Origin: Stratiolaelaps scimitus
Lineage: Eukaryota; Arthropoda; Arachnida; Mesostigmata; Laelapidae
Direction of reading: 5' to 3'
Assembly: GCA_019614645.1 (NCBI GenBank)
Contig: JABWDB010000015.1
Coordinates: forward strand, 2,914,001 to 2,978,000
Length of the DNA: 64,000 bases
The notes beneath the pieces were generated by a model. It had not been told where the DNA came from and did no database searches. It was given only the letters and a program-made list of their open reading frames with translations. Positions 12,113 through 23,525 of the stretch are shown one piece after another. The position numbers and the translations under genes are program-made. How positions within the stretch are numbered: position 1 is the stretch's first letter; each line of letters opens with the position of its first letter.

Positions 12113-14650
12113 TTGGCTGGCTCGTTACCTTTAGCGAAGTGTGGTGTGTACCCTTCGGGCAGGGGTCCAGGACGGCTTTCTGTCCTTGTTCCATCGCCCG
12201 CTTCCCTTGTCACGTGTCCTATGTCCTTCCCGTGATGTCATTCCTTTCCGGGCCATTAGTACAACGAGCGAATCCAATACCTTCTCCCGAATAACTCCTC
12301 CGGCATCCGCTATGGCCTCACTGCTGTTACGCCGGTTGTCAGTCCAAGCAGTTCTGGTCTTACGTCTCCTCCTAGCAACCTCGCCGAAGGGGACCGTCAG
12401 CGACATCGACTTTTTGCGCATAGGCAGGGCGACTGAAACCGCGTCGAGAGTTCGGCAGCGCGGTATCGGCCGTGCGCGGACATTTCATACTACGCCGCCT
12501 CTTCACATTATGCAACGCCGTCCCTGCTTTGTTCAACCTGTGGGTCGGGTTCGCTGTCAAGTTTTCCGCCAGCGTGAAGCCTGCCCGCAGAAATCAACCA
12601 CTCCCGAATCTCTTCTCCTCGTTTCTTGGTCGATAACAAGCGATGGCCTCGGCTGGCCACCATTACATTTGATGCTAGCGCAGCCAAGCCCCTTATTTCA
12701 CGGCATCCTCTCTCTCTCTCTCCCTCTCTCACATACGATTTTCTGGACATAGGTGAACATACACGTGCACACATTAGAGACACGCTCGGCCACATGTTCA
12801 TATATTATGTATATATAGAGCGCGTGAAAGGAGATTGGCAGGCAGGAGCCCATTCAGCCAGCAGTCACAGCAGACCACGAACTGGGATGTCTTGTCCAGC
12901 CATTTCCCTCGAGTCGTTTTCCCGGATATCTCTGTTCACTCCGCCGGCAGTGACGGTGGCTCTATGTGTGCAAGGTTAGGCCCCGCTTTTCTCCCGTCCT
13001 TCAGTCCACCACCGGCGGCCCCCTGTGCTGCGCTAAATCCGGGGGTTGTCAGCTCTCTCATCGCGCCTTACTTCCCGGCACGGTGAGGCCGTCTGAAGAG
13101 CGGGGGTGCGTGGGCAGCTCTGGGGGCGTGAGACTCCAAGCACCGCCGGACTGTGTGGGTGGTAACGCCGGCGAGGGAGGGCAGCCTTGCCGGTTTGTCG
13201 GCGCAGGACGTACGACTCTCCCAGCTGCGCTCCAGCGGCCGCCCGTCGGCTCGACGTCCCACGACTAAAGCTCCGGTTGCACGAGGCACGCGGTCTGGAA
13301 GAAGGTCTGCTTGAGCGCCTGCTCGGATATGTCACTCCGATAGGAAAATAGGACCACGGCGAAGGACTACAACGTCGTCTATCGGTTCAATCCCCGCATG
13401 TCTCCCGTGTTAGGGCGCTGTGCTCGGCCCGCTCGTTGTGTGACCTGCCGCAGGACATTCAAAAGTCAGAGAGAGAGCCAATACGTATGTGGTTGAAGCA
13501 ATGACAGTGCCGGCCTGTGGCCTACCTGTTGCGCCATCGAGATATTTGTGGTGCGTTGAGAAACACTTTCAAAAGCTTTCGGACGAGTCGGAATGTCCAA
13601 GGAGGATTGTTTTCGGCAGCGACAGTGAAGAGATAAGAGGTGCGCGCACATCTGGGCCGGACGGATCTGTCTGCTTGTACGAGTGAGACCTACAAAGACG
13701 CGAGTGAATCACAAGCGATCCTAATTTTTCAACCTGCCACCTGTTCCGAAGTTATCTTATGTCCGTAGCGGGGCAATTTCATAAAGTCATCGCTTGAGAT
13801 CGGCATCGGTGCACACAGTACAGGCTCAAGCCAGCGCGCATACGCTGTGGTGGCGACGCTCGACAAACGTAAAACTTGGCTTGGCCGGTGCGCTTTGTTC
13901 GGGCGTAAAAACATAGGTGACTGTGCATTGACTGCCCATGAGTGAGTCATCTGTAGAAACGTGAGAGTTCTTCAATGAAGAGTTACTCATGGTGGTTGCC
14001 TTAAAGGTGTTGAAAGTGAGGGAGACGAGACAAGTCGCGTGTACTATTTATATACACTAGAGTATCTCTATTAAATGTACGTGTTGGAATATATGTTCAT
14101 GACTCGGATATTATATTTGGTGTCTTGCATGCTCACATGTTCACTGCATGACGTTCTCGCGGTATGGAGTTGTAATCGTTTCTGTTGGGCGAAATGATCT
14201 GTGTTCGTTCTGTGCATCCGTAGAAATGGGGGCGGCGAATGCAACAGGTGGTGTCTCATGTTATGGTTCAAGTTGCCACGCGTTGTTTGCAACTCAAGTT
14301 GCCCACTTTATGTACTTCACGACAGCCATACATTTTGTGTTTATCGACGATGTGCCAGGAAGCATTCAGAAGCAAGACAATATTTGCATTTTTTCAGAAC
14401 CGTTCTTCCTATTTGTCGGTATCCGCGAACCGACCTAGAGAACATCGCTATTCTCATACCCCTTCAATGACGTTTTGTCCACATACTGATTATACTAGGC
14501 GTTGTTCCAGCACGATGCACGTATACGTATCATGTGGTTGCCAGTGGTCTGACTATGTCGCTTAGCTAAACCGTTGAATGGACCCGAGAAATTCGGTAGG
14601 GTTCCCTGGGGTATTGGAGAGCTCAGACCTACCACCGGCCAATGTTAATG
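12113..14650. other. GC-rich, stop-poor island
   Basis: From about 12.1 to 13.4 kb the sequence is GC-rich and several frames stay open on both strands at once, the longest being 203 codons on the plus strand (12141-12752). None shows a domain, and the overlap in all frames argues for composition rather than coding. A CT-rich tract lies at 12708-12730. The rest, to 14.65 kb, shows nothing I recognise. Confidence 0.4.
12708..12730. repeat. (CT)n tract
   Basis: A pyrimidine run of CT dinucleotides interrupted once by CC. It reads as GAGA-type sequence on the minus strand. Confidence 0.8.
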
Positions 14651-14859
14651 TCCTCGTGTGATTCTGCCCAGAGAGAATTCTCCGAGCGATTTTGCACCGA
14701 TTAGCAAGAGCGAGGGAGAGTGAGAGAGCGATCTTGGCTTGACTTCCTTAATCTTGTTGTAATTCAATAGCGATTTGACCCGGTTGTGATGGTTTCAACT
14801 TGCGTTTCGCTCAGCGAGACTTCACGAAAGCTGGAGTCTCGCTCAAGGCTTGCGCTTTG

Positions 14860-14893
14860 TATAAGTACAAAATCTACACAACGACTGCTCAGT
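14860..14893 (+). promoter_or_regulatory. TATA box plus initiator, candidate promoter 1
   Basis: TATAAGTA begins at 14860 and an arthropod-type initiator TCAGT lies at 14889-14893. The presumptive start A at 14891 is 31 bases downstream of the first T, the canonical distance. A GAGA-like stretch lies upstream at about 14709-14731. A 38-codon frame opens with ATG at 14953, beginning MDRLCTTKIIVSFCAC, which has a hydrophobic segment; it stops at 15069. No larger product is evident. Confidence 0.45.
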
Positions 14894-14952
14894 ATCGTCG
14901 TGGGCCGAACCAGGCGAAGTGTTGAGCTTAGCGATAGAGAGTGTTGACCTTC

Positions 14953-15069
14953 ATGGATAGGCTCTGTACTACAAAGATAATTGTATCCTTCTGCGCCTGC
15001 CTGCAGGAGAGAATTTTCTTCTCTCGAACATTCTCTCCCCTTAGTTCAAATACGAATGTGCGAAGTTGA
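14953..15069 (+). CDS. Short 38-residue ORF downstream of promoter 1
   Basis: ATG to TGA, 38 residues, beginning about 62 bases after the candidate start site. The N-terminus has a basic residue followed by a hydrophobic stretch (IIVSFCAC), loosely like a short secretory signal. No known peptide family is recognised. The frame contains the heat-shock-like dyads described separately, so its bases may be constrained by regulation rather than coding. Confidence 0.15.
   Translation: MDRLCTTKIIVSFCACLQERIFFSRTFSPLSSNTNVRS
15011..15033. promoter_or_regulatory. Heat-shock-element-like dyads
   Basis: Two GAAnnTTC units lie at 15011-15018 and 15026-15033. Relative to candidate promoter 2 (start at about 15170) they sit at about -159 to -137, a usual place for heat-shock factor sites. 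A degenerate third site (TTCGAA) is near 15075-15080. Known: heat-shock factor binds arrays of alternating nGAAn units. Inferred: that these are functional. Confidence 0.4.
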
Positions 15070-15135
15070 CACTCTTCGAAACATTTCCGAGTGGAGGAGT
15101 GTCCCTTGAGTTAGTCCGTACAAGCAGACTATAGT

Positions 15136-15172
15136 TATATATATGCTTTGCATCGAGGTATTGCTGTTCAGT
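15136..15172 (+). promoter_or_regulatory. TATA box plus initiator, candidate promoter 2
   Basis: TATATATATG starts at 15136 and TTCAGT lies at 15167-15172, putting the start A at 15170, 32-34 bases downstream. The heat-shock-like dyads lie upstream. No substantial open frame follows within 500 bases, so a product, if any, would be non-coding or have a distant coding exon. Confidence 0.4.
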
Positions 15173-15470
15173 AAATCGCCGATTTGAGAACAGCTCGCAT
15201 TTGTCTCATACAACGTATAGAAGGTTAAATACGCCCAATGCCAACTGGCAATAGGAACTTATAGAGTCAATATATGAGAAAATCATCTAGGGTCCTTTAA
15301 ATAGATACCAGACAGATGGTGAGGGAAGCTATATAGAAGACGTTCCATCGAGATGGAGTGTGGTTTATACACACACGGCATATTCTGAGTTTCTATCTAG
15401 CAGAGTGTGCACACTCGGAGGCCACGAGAGTCGTAGTGCTCAAAACTGTGAAGCAGAGTCTATCGAAGTC

Positions 15471-15507
15471 TATATAAAACGCTGATACTCCCCTCTTCAT
15501 CGTAAGT
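15471..15507 (+). promoter_or_regulatory. TATA box, candidate promoter 3
   Basis: TATATAAAAC at 15471-15480 is a near-consensus TATA box. A weak initiator-like TTCATC lies at about 15496-15501. A perfect donor hexamer GTAAGT follows at 15502-15507, which would make the first exon only a few bases long and may be coincidence. Another pair of GAA/TTC dyads lies just downstream at 15513-15534. Confidence 0.3.
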
Positions 15508-15580
15508 GGTTCGAATTTTCAATTTTTTCTCGAACCTCTCTTCCCTCGTTGCTAAACGAAACATCTGCCCGTTCTTACCG

Positions 15581-15640
15581 TCCTGTTATACCTTGGTTAT
15601 ATCCTGTTATACCTGTTATATACTGTTATACCTGTTACCC
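15581..15640. repeat. Degenerate CCTGTTATA tandem repeat
   Basis: Four to five imperfect copies of a 10-11 bp unit around CTGTTATAC. The open frame crossing it shows only the resulting Pro-Val-Ile-Tyr periodicity. Confidence 0.75.
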
Positions 15641-15739
15641 CATCATTTCATACCTTGGTAAAATGTCGTTTTGTCTCACCATCATGTCATCAGACAAGGT
15701 GAACATGAAATTGTTTCTATTTAGTAAATAATTCCTATT

Positions 15740-18700
15740 TTTTTGTACTGCCAAGCCGCAATTTGAAATCTCCGAAGAGAAATCTGCTTAGATGATAGCT
15801 TGCGCTCTTATGAAACCTTCCGAGGCACTCCTATTGTGCATATATATATATATATATATTATTAATTGAAAGAGACAGAGATAAGCGCGGTTCTACCCAC
15901 GTGATACTTTCCATTCTATTAGAGTTGCCCATAGACCTACACATGGCACTCGCCATTTCACTCTACCATAATCATTGCCTACTGATCATGGTATATTACG
16001 AATGAACTCAAACCAGCGGCGAATACCGACGAAGCAAGCTATAATACCGTACGAGCAGATCAGGCGCTTCTGAGATCAGGGCGAAGGAGGGCCAATGTCG
16101 TTCTTGTCTGAAGGCTCTCGGAGCAAGCTGGAATAATGAGGGAACATTCACTGGGTTCATTCTCATCATCCGAAATTGAGCAGCCGTACGCGCTCCACTG
16201 CACTGTGTCGTCGTGTGCACAGACCTTCCCTTCCAGGGCGGCCGGAATGGCAAAACCTCTCTCAAGGTTACGCCAACTCTCGCGCACCCATCCGCCATAG
16301 CAACGCCCTTGTGCTAAGTCTATGCTGAGACGCTTCATCTACGCATCGCGTTCGCGGGGGCTGTACGGTAACGGCCAACAACCCCGAGGGACGTCCTCAG
16401 CCGCGAGTACCTCTTTATCGTACCTCTGCGTATGTGGTGCACGCACCGTATAATAAGTGTTACCCCACCTCTCGATCCTCCGCTGTCGGTCGAGTAGGGC
16501 AGAGCTGAGTGGAATGAAGGACAACACAGCTGAACGTGAAGAGCGACGCCGAGAGCTCACGACCGCAGCTATAGCCGCAGGGCGTCGAACACCCAGACAG
16601 CTGGCAGGTCTAATTAGGACGCGAGACGCGTGTGAGGACTTGGGGAAGAGGAGTTGAAGGGAAGAGATACCTAGCAAGACAACATCGAAATCAAACAAGA
16701 CAACCGCTCCTCTCCACCTCTCATATGAAGGAATATTCGGTTTCTTGCTCTTCAACTGTACGCGCAGTTGGAGCGGATCTGTCTCAGATGATGATCTCAT
16801 AGGTTTGCCCAAGAAACACAAGAGCGGGAATTAAATCACCGACACAGAGACACGAATACAAGTGGAATTCGTCGTTGACGAAAAAGGCCAAGAAGCTCCG
16901 GACGACGACCCGGACACACTTGGGGCTCACTTCGTTCGCATTACGTTTCCTCCTCGCCCATCAGAGTTCCCCAGCTTTCTCTACACAGTCCGCTGCGTGG
17001 AACGTGGTAGACCTAATTCCCGCTAGCTCCTAGGTTCCTTCATGGCACCTTAGGTTCCTTCCTAGGTTCCTTCATGGCAGAAGTGTCCTTCGCTCGTACT
17101 CGCCTGGAGTCAATGCTACCTGTTGCAAATACAACGTACTCGGCCAAGGCAACACGGTTTGTTACGTTTGCGATCCGACGGCACCCAACTGAATGCCATC
17201 AATCTGTACATTGTGCTCCAGCCGGCAGTGGGCCATTGGTCATGTCGAGTTCGTTACGCACGAATTGTTGCAGCTATCCTTACTATGTGTTTAATGTATT
17301 GTAGCTGGCAGCACCGGACACCTTGGCAGGGCGAGCAAATGAATACCCGCTGGGCCTAGTTGAAGGCAAGACCGTCACTCCCCCTTGGCTTGACCTCTGC
17401 GAGACCTTCAGCTGATGCTGTAACTCGACTGAACGTCCACTGGTAAATAATTCACCAATCTCGAGCACCCGTAGCCGAACGCTTATAGCGTTTTTAGTGC
17501 AATCAACTAGCTAGGCGGCGTGAAGATCGTCACAGCTGTTTGTGCAAATTAGCCCCGATGAATTGCTTATAACTATTATTAGAATAATTATTTATATTAT
17601 TATTATTATCATCATCATCAGCATCATTGCTCAAATTTGTCAAGCAGTCGTGGACACAATTTCAAGTTAACACTCGCGCAGTGTCCCCTCTGCACTTCGA
17701 ATAGAACATGTCTTCTATAACACGATAGCAAAGACAGCTGTCGAATCCAACTATTTTTGCTCAGACCAGATATATCTCGATATATATCCTCCTTTGATCC
17801 TGAGTTGGCACGTCTCGCAAATTAGCAGCTCTTCGAGCGGTCAAAGTGGGCGTTGTACGTCACTGTTGGATCTCGTTCGCTGGCTGGTGGCGGACGTACC
17901 TTTATGATACTTATTTCGAAGCTTTATCACAGCTCATTTTAAAGGTCTAATAATTATGCTAATAATTAGACGAAATTGGTGTTACACGCCCGGTGCGTAG
18001 TAGAGGTCGAATAAGGGTGGGGACGTTCGTTGCTGCGTTATCATTCACCGGGACAGGACAGACGAGAGCCCGTATATATGGCGCTATGGTAAACATGTTG
18101 ATTTAGTCATACAATGAACCAGAGAAAACATTCAGACGAACGTTACTTAGAATGCATGCACCCTTATGTGAAACGACCACCTGAAGGAGACTTACGCATA
18201 ATAAACGAATCTATATATATATATACATATAGATAATATAATATAGATGGTAACCTCGGCATATGCAGTAATATGATAGATTTGCGCGCATTGGTGCTTG
18301 TATAAGAATGCTTTCGGTGGGTGAAGATTCGTCAACAACGCACGCTTTGCTGAGCTATCTCCGATGAGCGTCGCTCAACGCTAGACATGTAGCAATTTTA
18401 AAGACCATAGACGAAGTCGCTACGCATTGGCTAATACTAATTTTACCCCCCCAAATTGTGCTGGAAACTAATCACAAAATGGACTCCGTTTTTGACTATC
18501 ACTGTTGCCGAGTGGTATGTTGTTTTCGTAGCTGCCAAATCCTCATGTTTACTTTAACTGGACTAATAACGAAATGTTGTTCGTTTGGGACGAAGACTTA
18601 AGCTGACCAAACGCATCGGCCATCGACAACCCATCGATACATGACAAATGTTTCAGTCCTCGGCCGAACTCGTCGGCTTTCGACATCTTCGCGCTTCGCA

Positions 18701-19540
18701 ACCTAAATGAGGTAGTTTTTAGGTTCAAGCTAGGCCTTTAGCATTTTTTGCAAGATCCTTGATCTCGCTAGCTAACAACGAGGGAATTTAGGTTGTCTAT
18801 CCTGCGGCAGGGCCGCCTTGTGTCCGTAACTAAAGCCTACGCAAATCGAAAAAAGGGAGAACTCTTACAGCCGGAGCTTTCGTACTTTGAAGAAGCTTTC
18901 CAACAGCAATGCATGCCGAACACTAAGGAAGACGCAGAGGGGCTATTGACGAGCAAAATTACTTTCGAATAAAGGACGAACGCGCACGGGGGCGGGTGTC
19001 CTTCTAGGACAAAAGCACAATGTGGCCCGTCGAACAGCCGGACACGGAACTGGTTTACCGGTTGTCTCACGTTCGGCAGCCACGTTTTTTGCGCGCCTCC
19101 TGAGGATTCGTGCACTTTCGTTCAGTGGCTCGAATGGTCCTTGGAGGCGTCAAATGTTGCGAATACACGGATGCAACTGTAGCAACCCGAAACTGAATTC
19201 GAGATCTGGACTCGTTCGGAATCAAGCAAAATTCAAGCTATTCCCATGCAAACACACGCCTATCTGACTGTGCTGGCTCACCGCGCGTATGCCCGATCAA
19301 TCTCGGGAATGAAAGAGCGTATTCTTTTTTGCAGTTACTGCACGTACGTGATCTCCGATCGAGTGGATAGGTCCAATTCCTGAAGTTCGACCGGTGAGAA
19401 ATGGGAGTGTAGTTCCGTTATTAGACACTCGCTCACAAGTGTGGCTTGTAACGCATTTCGCTAGATAAATATGTTGCAAGGTTGGACGGCGCTCGATACC
19501 ATCGACGAAACATTTTAAAATGTTTCCAATTTCTTTTTTT
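15740..19540. other. Non-coding stretch
   Basis: No supported gene. It holds (TA)n at 15839-15860 and 18211-18222, a triplicated motif at 17029-17080, and an AT-rich (TTA)n/(TCA)n region at about 17575-17632. Open frames at 16.0-16.8 kb overlap on both strands without a domain or splice context. Confidence 0.45.
17029..17080. repeat. Short tandem triplication
   Basis: The motif CCTAGGTTCCTTCATGGCA occurs at 17029-17047, a shortened version at 17048-17060, and a full copy again at 17061-17079. This is probably local replication slippage. Confidence 0.8.
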
Positions 19541-19552
19541 TCGCCTTTCACA

Positions 19553-19721
19553 GGGCCCGAAACGATACCGCCAAATGGATGGAGGCGTTAAAACGTTACG
19601 TTCAGACGAAATCATCTCAAATAAGGACTCCTTGTTGTTTTCTTCGAAACAATCGAAGGAAACAATATCAGGCACGATCACCGAATCGATACGTGGTTTC
19701 AATTTTGCGCGTAATGGTTAA
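19553..19721 (+). CDS. Candidate terminal exon, function unknown
   Basis: A long pyrimidine tract ends in CACAG at about 19552, a strong acceptor. The frame that follows is open for 55 codons to a TAA at about 19719-19721, starting GPKRYRQMDGG and rich in Ser, Lys and Asp/Glu. The upstream part of the same frame crosses the pyrimidine tract, as an intron would. No domain is recognised. Minus-strand frames here are also open, so strand is not certain. Support is the acceptor and clean stop only. Confidence 0.3.
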
Positions 19722-21954
19722 AGGTCACCAATGTAGAGTCGACAAGGGTGGCGCACGGGAGAGTGCGCGGGAACATCCGACTAACAGCCTATCTCCGAAA
19801 ACTGATACCCAGATAGGCGGTACGCAATAGATGAATACGGCTAGAACTATTGGCGGGAAATCTGATCCATTCGAACCTCTAGACGTGAGCGGGCCCGAAT
19901 ATTGGCTGAGAACGACTAGCTGCTGAAAGCCGAGTATGGGGGATTATGCACAATATTCAGCCTATGGAGAACAGCAGCTGACTCCTCCAAGAAGTATATC
20001 GATCTGTATCATACTTAAAATAAAACAATCTGGAAACGCTGATTAATGCCAGTTATTGTCCGTGTTACAATCTCGAAGGCTAGTTGTCGATTTATCGATC
20101 CCGCTAGCGAAGGGTACACCAGTCAGAGATTTCTGTATCTGCCCTTTAAAGTGGATCTAGCGTGTGAGCGTTCGTACGTACCCCTGCTATTGACGATGAT
20201 GATGATGGCCTTGGCAAAGTGTGGTCTTTGCTTTATGATCTTTCCTTACTCGTCCCAGGAAGACCCTCTGTCTCACGTTCAGATTTCGGGTCGGCAGATG
20301 ATAGACTACTCCCGTCTCCCGTCTCGAAGGGGTTCTGATGAAGTTTGCCCATGGAGTTCGGTATCGCCGACTACGATAACTCACGCTTGGTCAATACGCT
20401 ACACAGAATACAATAATACAAAGCTGCGATGTGTGTATACATTGTGTTGCCTGAGTATCGAGGCACAGATACGATGTGGGTTGGCCAAGCGACGTCGAGA
20501 AGTGAAAGGAGGTGTTTTGCGGAAACGACCTTTGTTACGTTTCTCCCATAGAGGCTGAATAGGTTTTTGAGCACGCGATAGGCTGACTTTGACGGCAGCG
20601 TCGTTCGTCTCTCGTTGTGGTGTTTCGCAGAAGCGACGGCTGATCTCGTTGACAATATATCGATGTGTGGGTGCGTGCGTATTTACAGCCGGTGGGAGGG
20701 GGGACTATTCACGAAAGGAACGAGCGAGATCGTGGCGATCTCAAGCAGACAGACCTCGTTTTAAATCGCAGGCCCAATTCAGTTTGACTCGGCGATTTTT
20801 TGCTGCGTTTGATCTCCGTTTGATTGTAGAATATTACGTGCCATACGTGCGGCACCGGTGTGCGGATGACGAACACATGTTTCGTATGGGGATTGGGTTG
20901 GGTTTTTGTTGTTTTGACATCTATTCTCGCGGAAAGGTCGCTCGCAAACAGTGTTGCTCAGCACACCTCAATATACTAATGTAAACCTCACCTCTTATAG
21001 GTCTCGTCTCTGGCATAATAACAACAATATGTTGATGAAGATGCACACATCCAAGAGCAAACTCTAACGTGTACTACTCGGGCGAGTTACAACATCTGAC
21101 TGCGTCGGTAAATGCGGTCACATTCGGTGACGACGCCGGTATTGTTTGTGAACTGTAATTACTCGTACTAGGTGCTCAGAGGTTCTACTCCGAGACGGCG
21201 ACGCCCGTGCCGTAGTAGTAAGCGAATAGGTTCCGCGCACTTGTAGCCACTCGAAGGGCAGGCAGCGGGTAGACAATCTCGGCTGAGCGAGACATCGGGT
21301 GATGGCTAATTTCAATCAGCTCTTCATTTGCCCATGGCCGCTGACGAGCCACGAGTCGGAATTGGGTGGATAACCTGCCAGAATTAGCGAAACCGGCTGG
21401 CCTTTTACGAATAGGAGAAATATTGTGGTCTTATGACTTGAGCCGTCGTAGCTTGCCAATAGTTCCTTCGAGCACGAAGCTCCGAGTTGTTGTGGCCGTC
21501 GCCATATGACGTACAGAGTCCGTACACTCGATAGTACTCGGCCGATTGGTCCCGGGCGGTAGCAGCCGTGGGGCCAGCAAGAACCAGCGAGCGGCCCAAT
21601 TGAATGAAGTATTTGCTGTGAATCTGTCATCAAATCGCCAGCCACCAACGATCACGTCGTCGTCGTTCGGGCGCACCCGGTCGTGTGTCGTGGCCACGTG
21701 TACCGCGTACAGCAGAGTCACCATGGCTCCGGCCTACTGTGTACGCAATTAAGGTGGCTGGCTAATTCTATTCGAACGTGAAACGTCCATTGGCCGTAAA
21801 TGAACCCCCAATACGATGACGCAATATGAACTCAATTTTCACAGACACCGCCGCCACCGGCGCCGATGAATGCAGTAGTATAATATATTACGAACATTGG
21901 TGAGTGCTTGGTGATCTTCACTTGCGTAGTTGATTTTCGACTAAATTTCAACCA

Positions 21955-21986
<32 letters not shown>

Positions 21987-22180
21987 AATGGCTCTCAGAG
22001 TCGGTTCGGTTGCCATGGCAAACACAAGTAGATCCTTACGGCCGGAGAGAGCGCGGCTTACTTATACCGTCGAATTTGTTAGTTGACTGCATGATGCTAT
22101 GATATTCACGCGTTAAATGTTATGTTAATTCACAGCGTGCGTGGGGTTGTTTCGTTATTTACGTTGTTACCACCATTTAT
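19722..22180. other. Non-coding stretch
   Basis: A 170-codon plus-strand frame (20046-20558) is the longest here, but it has no domain and three Met codons in a row from a GATGATGATG run, suggesting chance. A (TA)n tract lies at 21962-21987. Nothing else is supported. Confidence 0.4.
21962..21987. repeat. (TA)n microsatellite
   Basis: An uninterrupted TA run of about 26 bp. Confidence 0.9.
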
Positions 22181-22201
22181 TTTTTTTCTAAGCATAGCCA
22201 G

Positions 22202-22500
22202 AATACATTTCCTTAACGGCTATTCCAACGGAGATTTCTCCCGACCATCTGTTGGGATCATTCGAAACGGCCCGTGATACATCGCCGTACACAACATTAG
22301 CAATGCTAATACAAATCCTCTCAAATATAGGAAACGTTAGATCGCAATCGGTAGACATTGATGGGAGGCGTATGCGGGTCTTCGAACAACGTCTGCAGGA
22401 CTCGCACTATATATTATATATGTTCATTCACTTTTATTTTTTGACAGAATTGCAGTTGGTACAATGCTTGGGTTCTCATATATATAAAAATAATTAAAAG
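22202..22500 (+). CDS. Candidate exon, function unknown
   Basis: A strong acceptor (an 8-T run within a pyrimidine tract, then GCCAG) ends at 22201. The next bases open a frame of about 98 codons reading IPTEISPDHLLGSFETARD and continuing hydrophilic, with FEQRL near the middle. An in-frame TAG lies just upstream of the acceptor, so the reading only makes sense as a spliced exon. The last third becomes AT-rich and Tyr/Phe-rich (22420 on), probably past an unseen donor; GTAGAC at about 22350 is one weak choice. Otherwise it ends at the TAA near 22500. No family is recognised. Confidence 0.35.
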
Positions 22501-23279
22501 GTATTAGTCATCTGGTGAGCAAGCAAGTATAACAGTGCCCTCTATGAACACCTTTGCTTCCCATCTTTATACATATATATATAAGACGAGGAACAAAGGC
22601 ATTACGATCCTGAATTAGGCCAAACTAACTTCGGACTTGTATCGCGTGCGTTGCAACTATTGCCCACGCTAGCCTTAAGTACAAGAGGGAGACGGCCATT
22701 GTAAAGCAACCCGCCGAACAATTGGCTTACGCTCTGGCTTAATTTCCATTTCCGAGTGTTGTACTTTCATAGCTGGCGACTTCACGTCACCTCTATGACC
22801 ACCGTTTGCTCAGGGTAACCAACGAATCCGGTGAGATTGACTACAGAAATGATCTTCTGAGTCACGTCTCAAACGTCTAGATGTATCATAACACATTGGC
22901 ACACATTGCTCGCTACGTGTACCCCACACATGTGTAATCACCGCTGTATAGGCATAGCAGTGTGTTGTAGGGTTTTTAGTTTTTGTGTTCCGTCTGTACG
23001 CCAGTCGTCGTGAATGAGATCTAGTTTGCGGCGGCGAATGTCAGATGGATGGACGCTGTCGTCGGCGGCGGCCGGGTGCGGTTATTGTGCTAGCGGGTCG
23101 ATTGTTCGCCAAAGTTCTAAGGGAACGTAAAGCGGGACGAATTGTAAGCTCTCTTGAATCGTGGCAATGAGACTAAACTTGCTGTTAAGTGACGGTTCAG
23201 AAGGACCCCCCCATTCCTCTCTATCTCTCTCTCTTCTTCTCGGTGGCTCAAGGGATCCGGAGACGGGACCACTAACGAT

Positions 23280-23525
23280 ATGAAGGGTACTTCGGGGCCA
23301 TTTGTAACTATCTTAGAGAAGGAGAGCCTTGATGAGTTTTTCCACTTGGTTCAACCTCGCCCAAAAAAAAGAGGGCGCCGTGGACGTTCTCAATTAGATC
23401 TGTATCGATTGGCCATGCTAAAAACCGGTACTTCGTATTCACCTGACAGTAGCCGGTCCGCCTCGAGGGAGTTCAGTTTCATGCTCAGACACGAGCAGAA
23501 CGGTTCAGAGAATTATAGTATCTGA
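23280..23525 (+). CDS. Possible 81-residue ORF with basic motif
   Basis: ATG at 23280 to TGA. It begins MKGTSGPFVTILEKESLDEF, then carries a basic cluster RPKKRGRRGR (residues about 29-38) that looks like a nuclear localisation signal, followed by a Ser-rich tail. No family is recognised and there is no splice support. The basic cluster depends on an A-rich run, so chance is quite possible. Confidence 0.22.
   Translation: MKGTSGPFVTILEKESLDEFFHLVQPRPKKRGRRGRSQLDLYRLAMLKTGTSYSPDSSRSASREFSFMLRHEQNGSENYSI

Noticed and set aside
12141..12752. The longest open frame in the window, 203 codons on the plus strand
   Set aside because: It lies in a GC-rich stop-poor island where opposite-strand frames are also open. 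It has no domain, ends in a CT-repeat-derived Leu/Ser/Pro stretch and shows no splice context.
16339..16821. 160-codon minus-strand frame
   Set aside because: A plus-strand frame overlaps it; Ser/Arg/Leu-rich without any recognisable motif.
19863..19890. Reverse-strand GGTTCGAATGG, resembling a tRNA B box
   Set aside because: No T-stem pairing, no A box at suitable distance and no acceptor stem.
20046..20558. 170-codon plus-strand frame
   Set aside because: No domain, an artificial Met run from a GATGATGATG repeat, and frequent Cys/Arg typical of non-coding reading.
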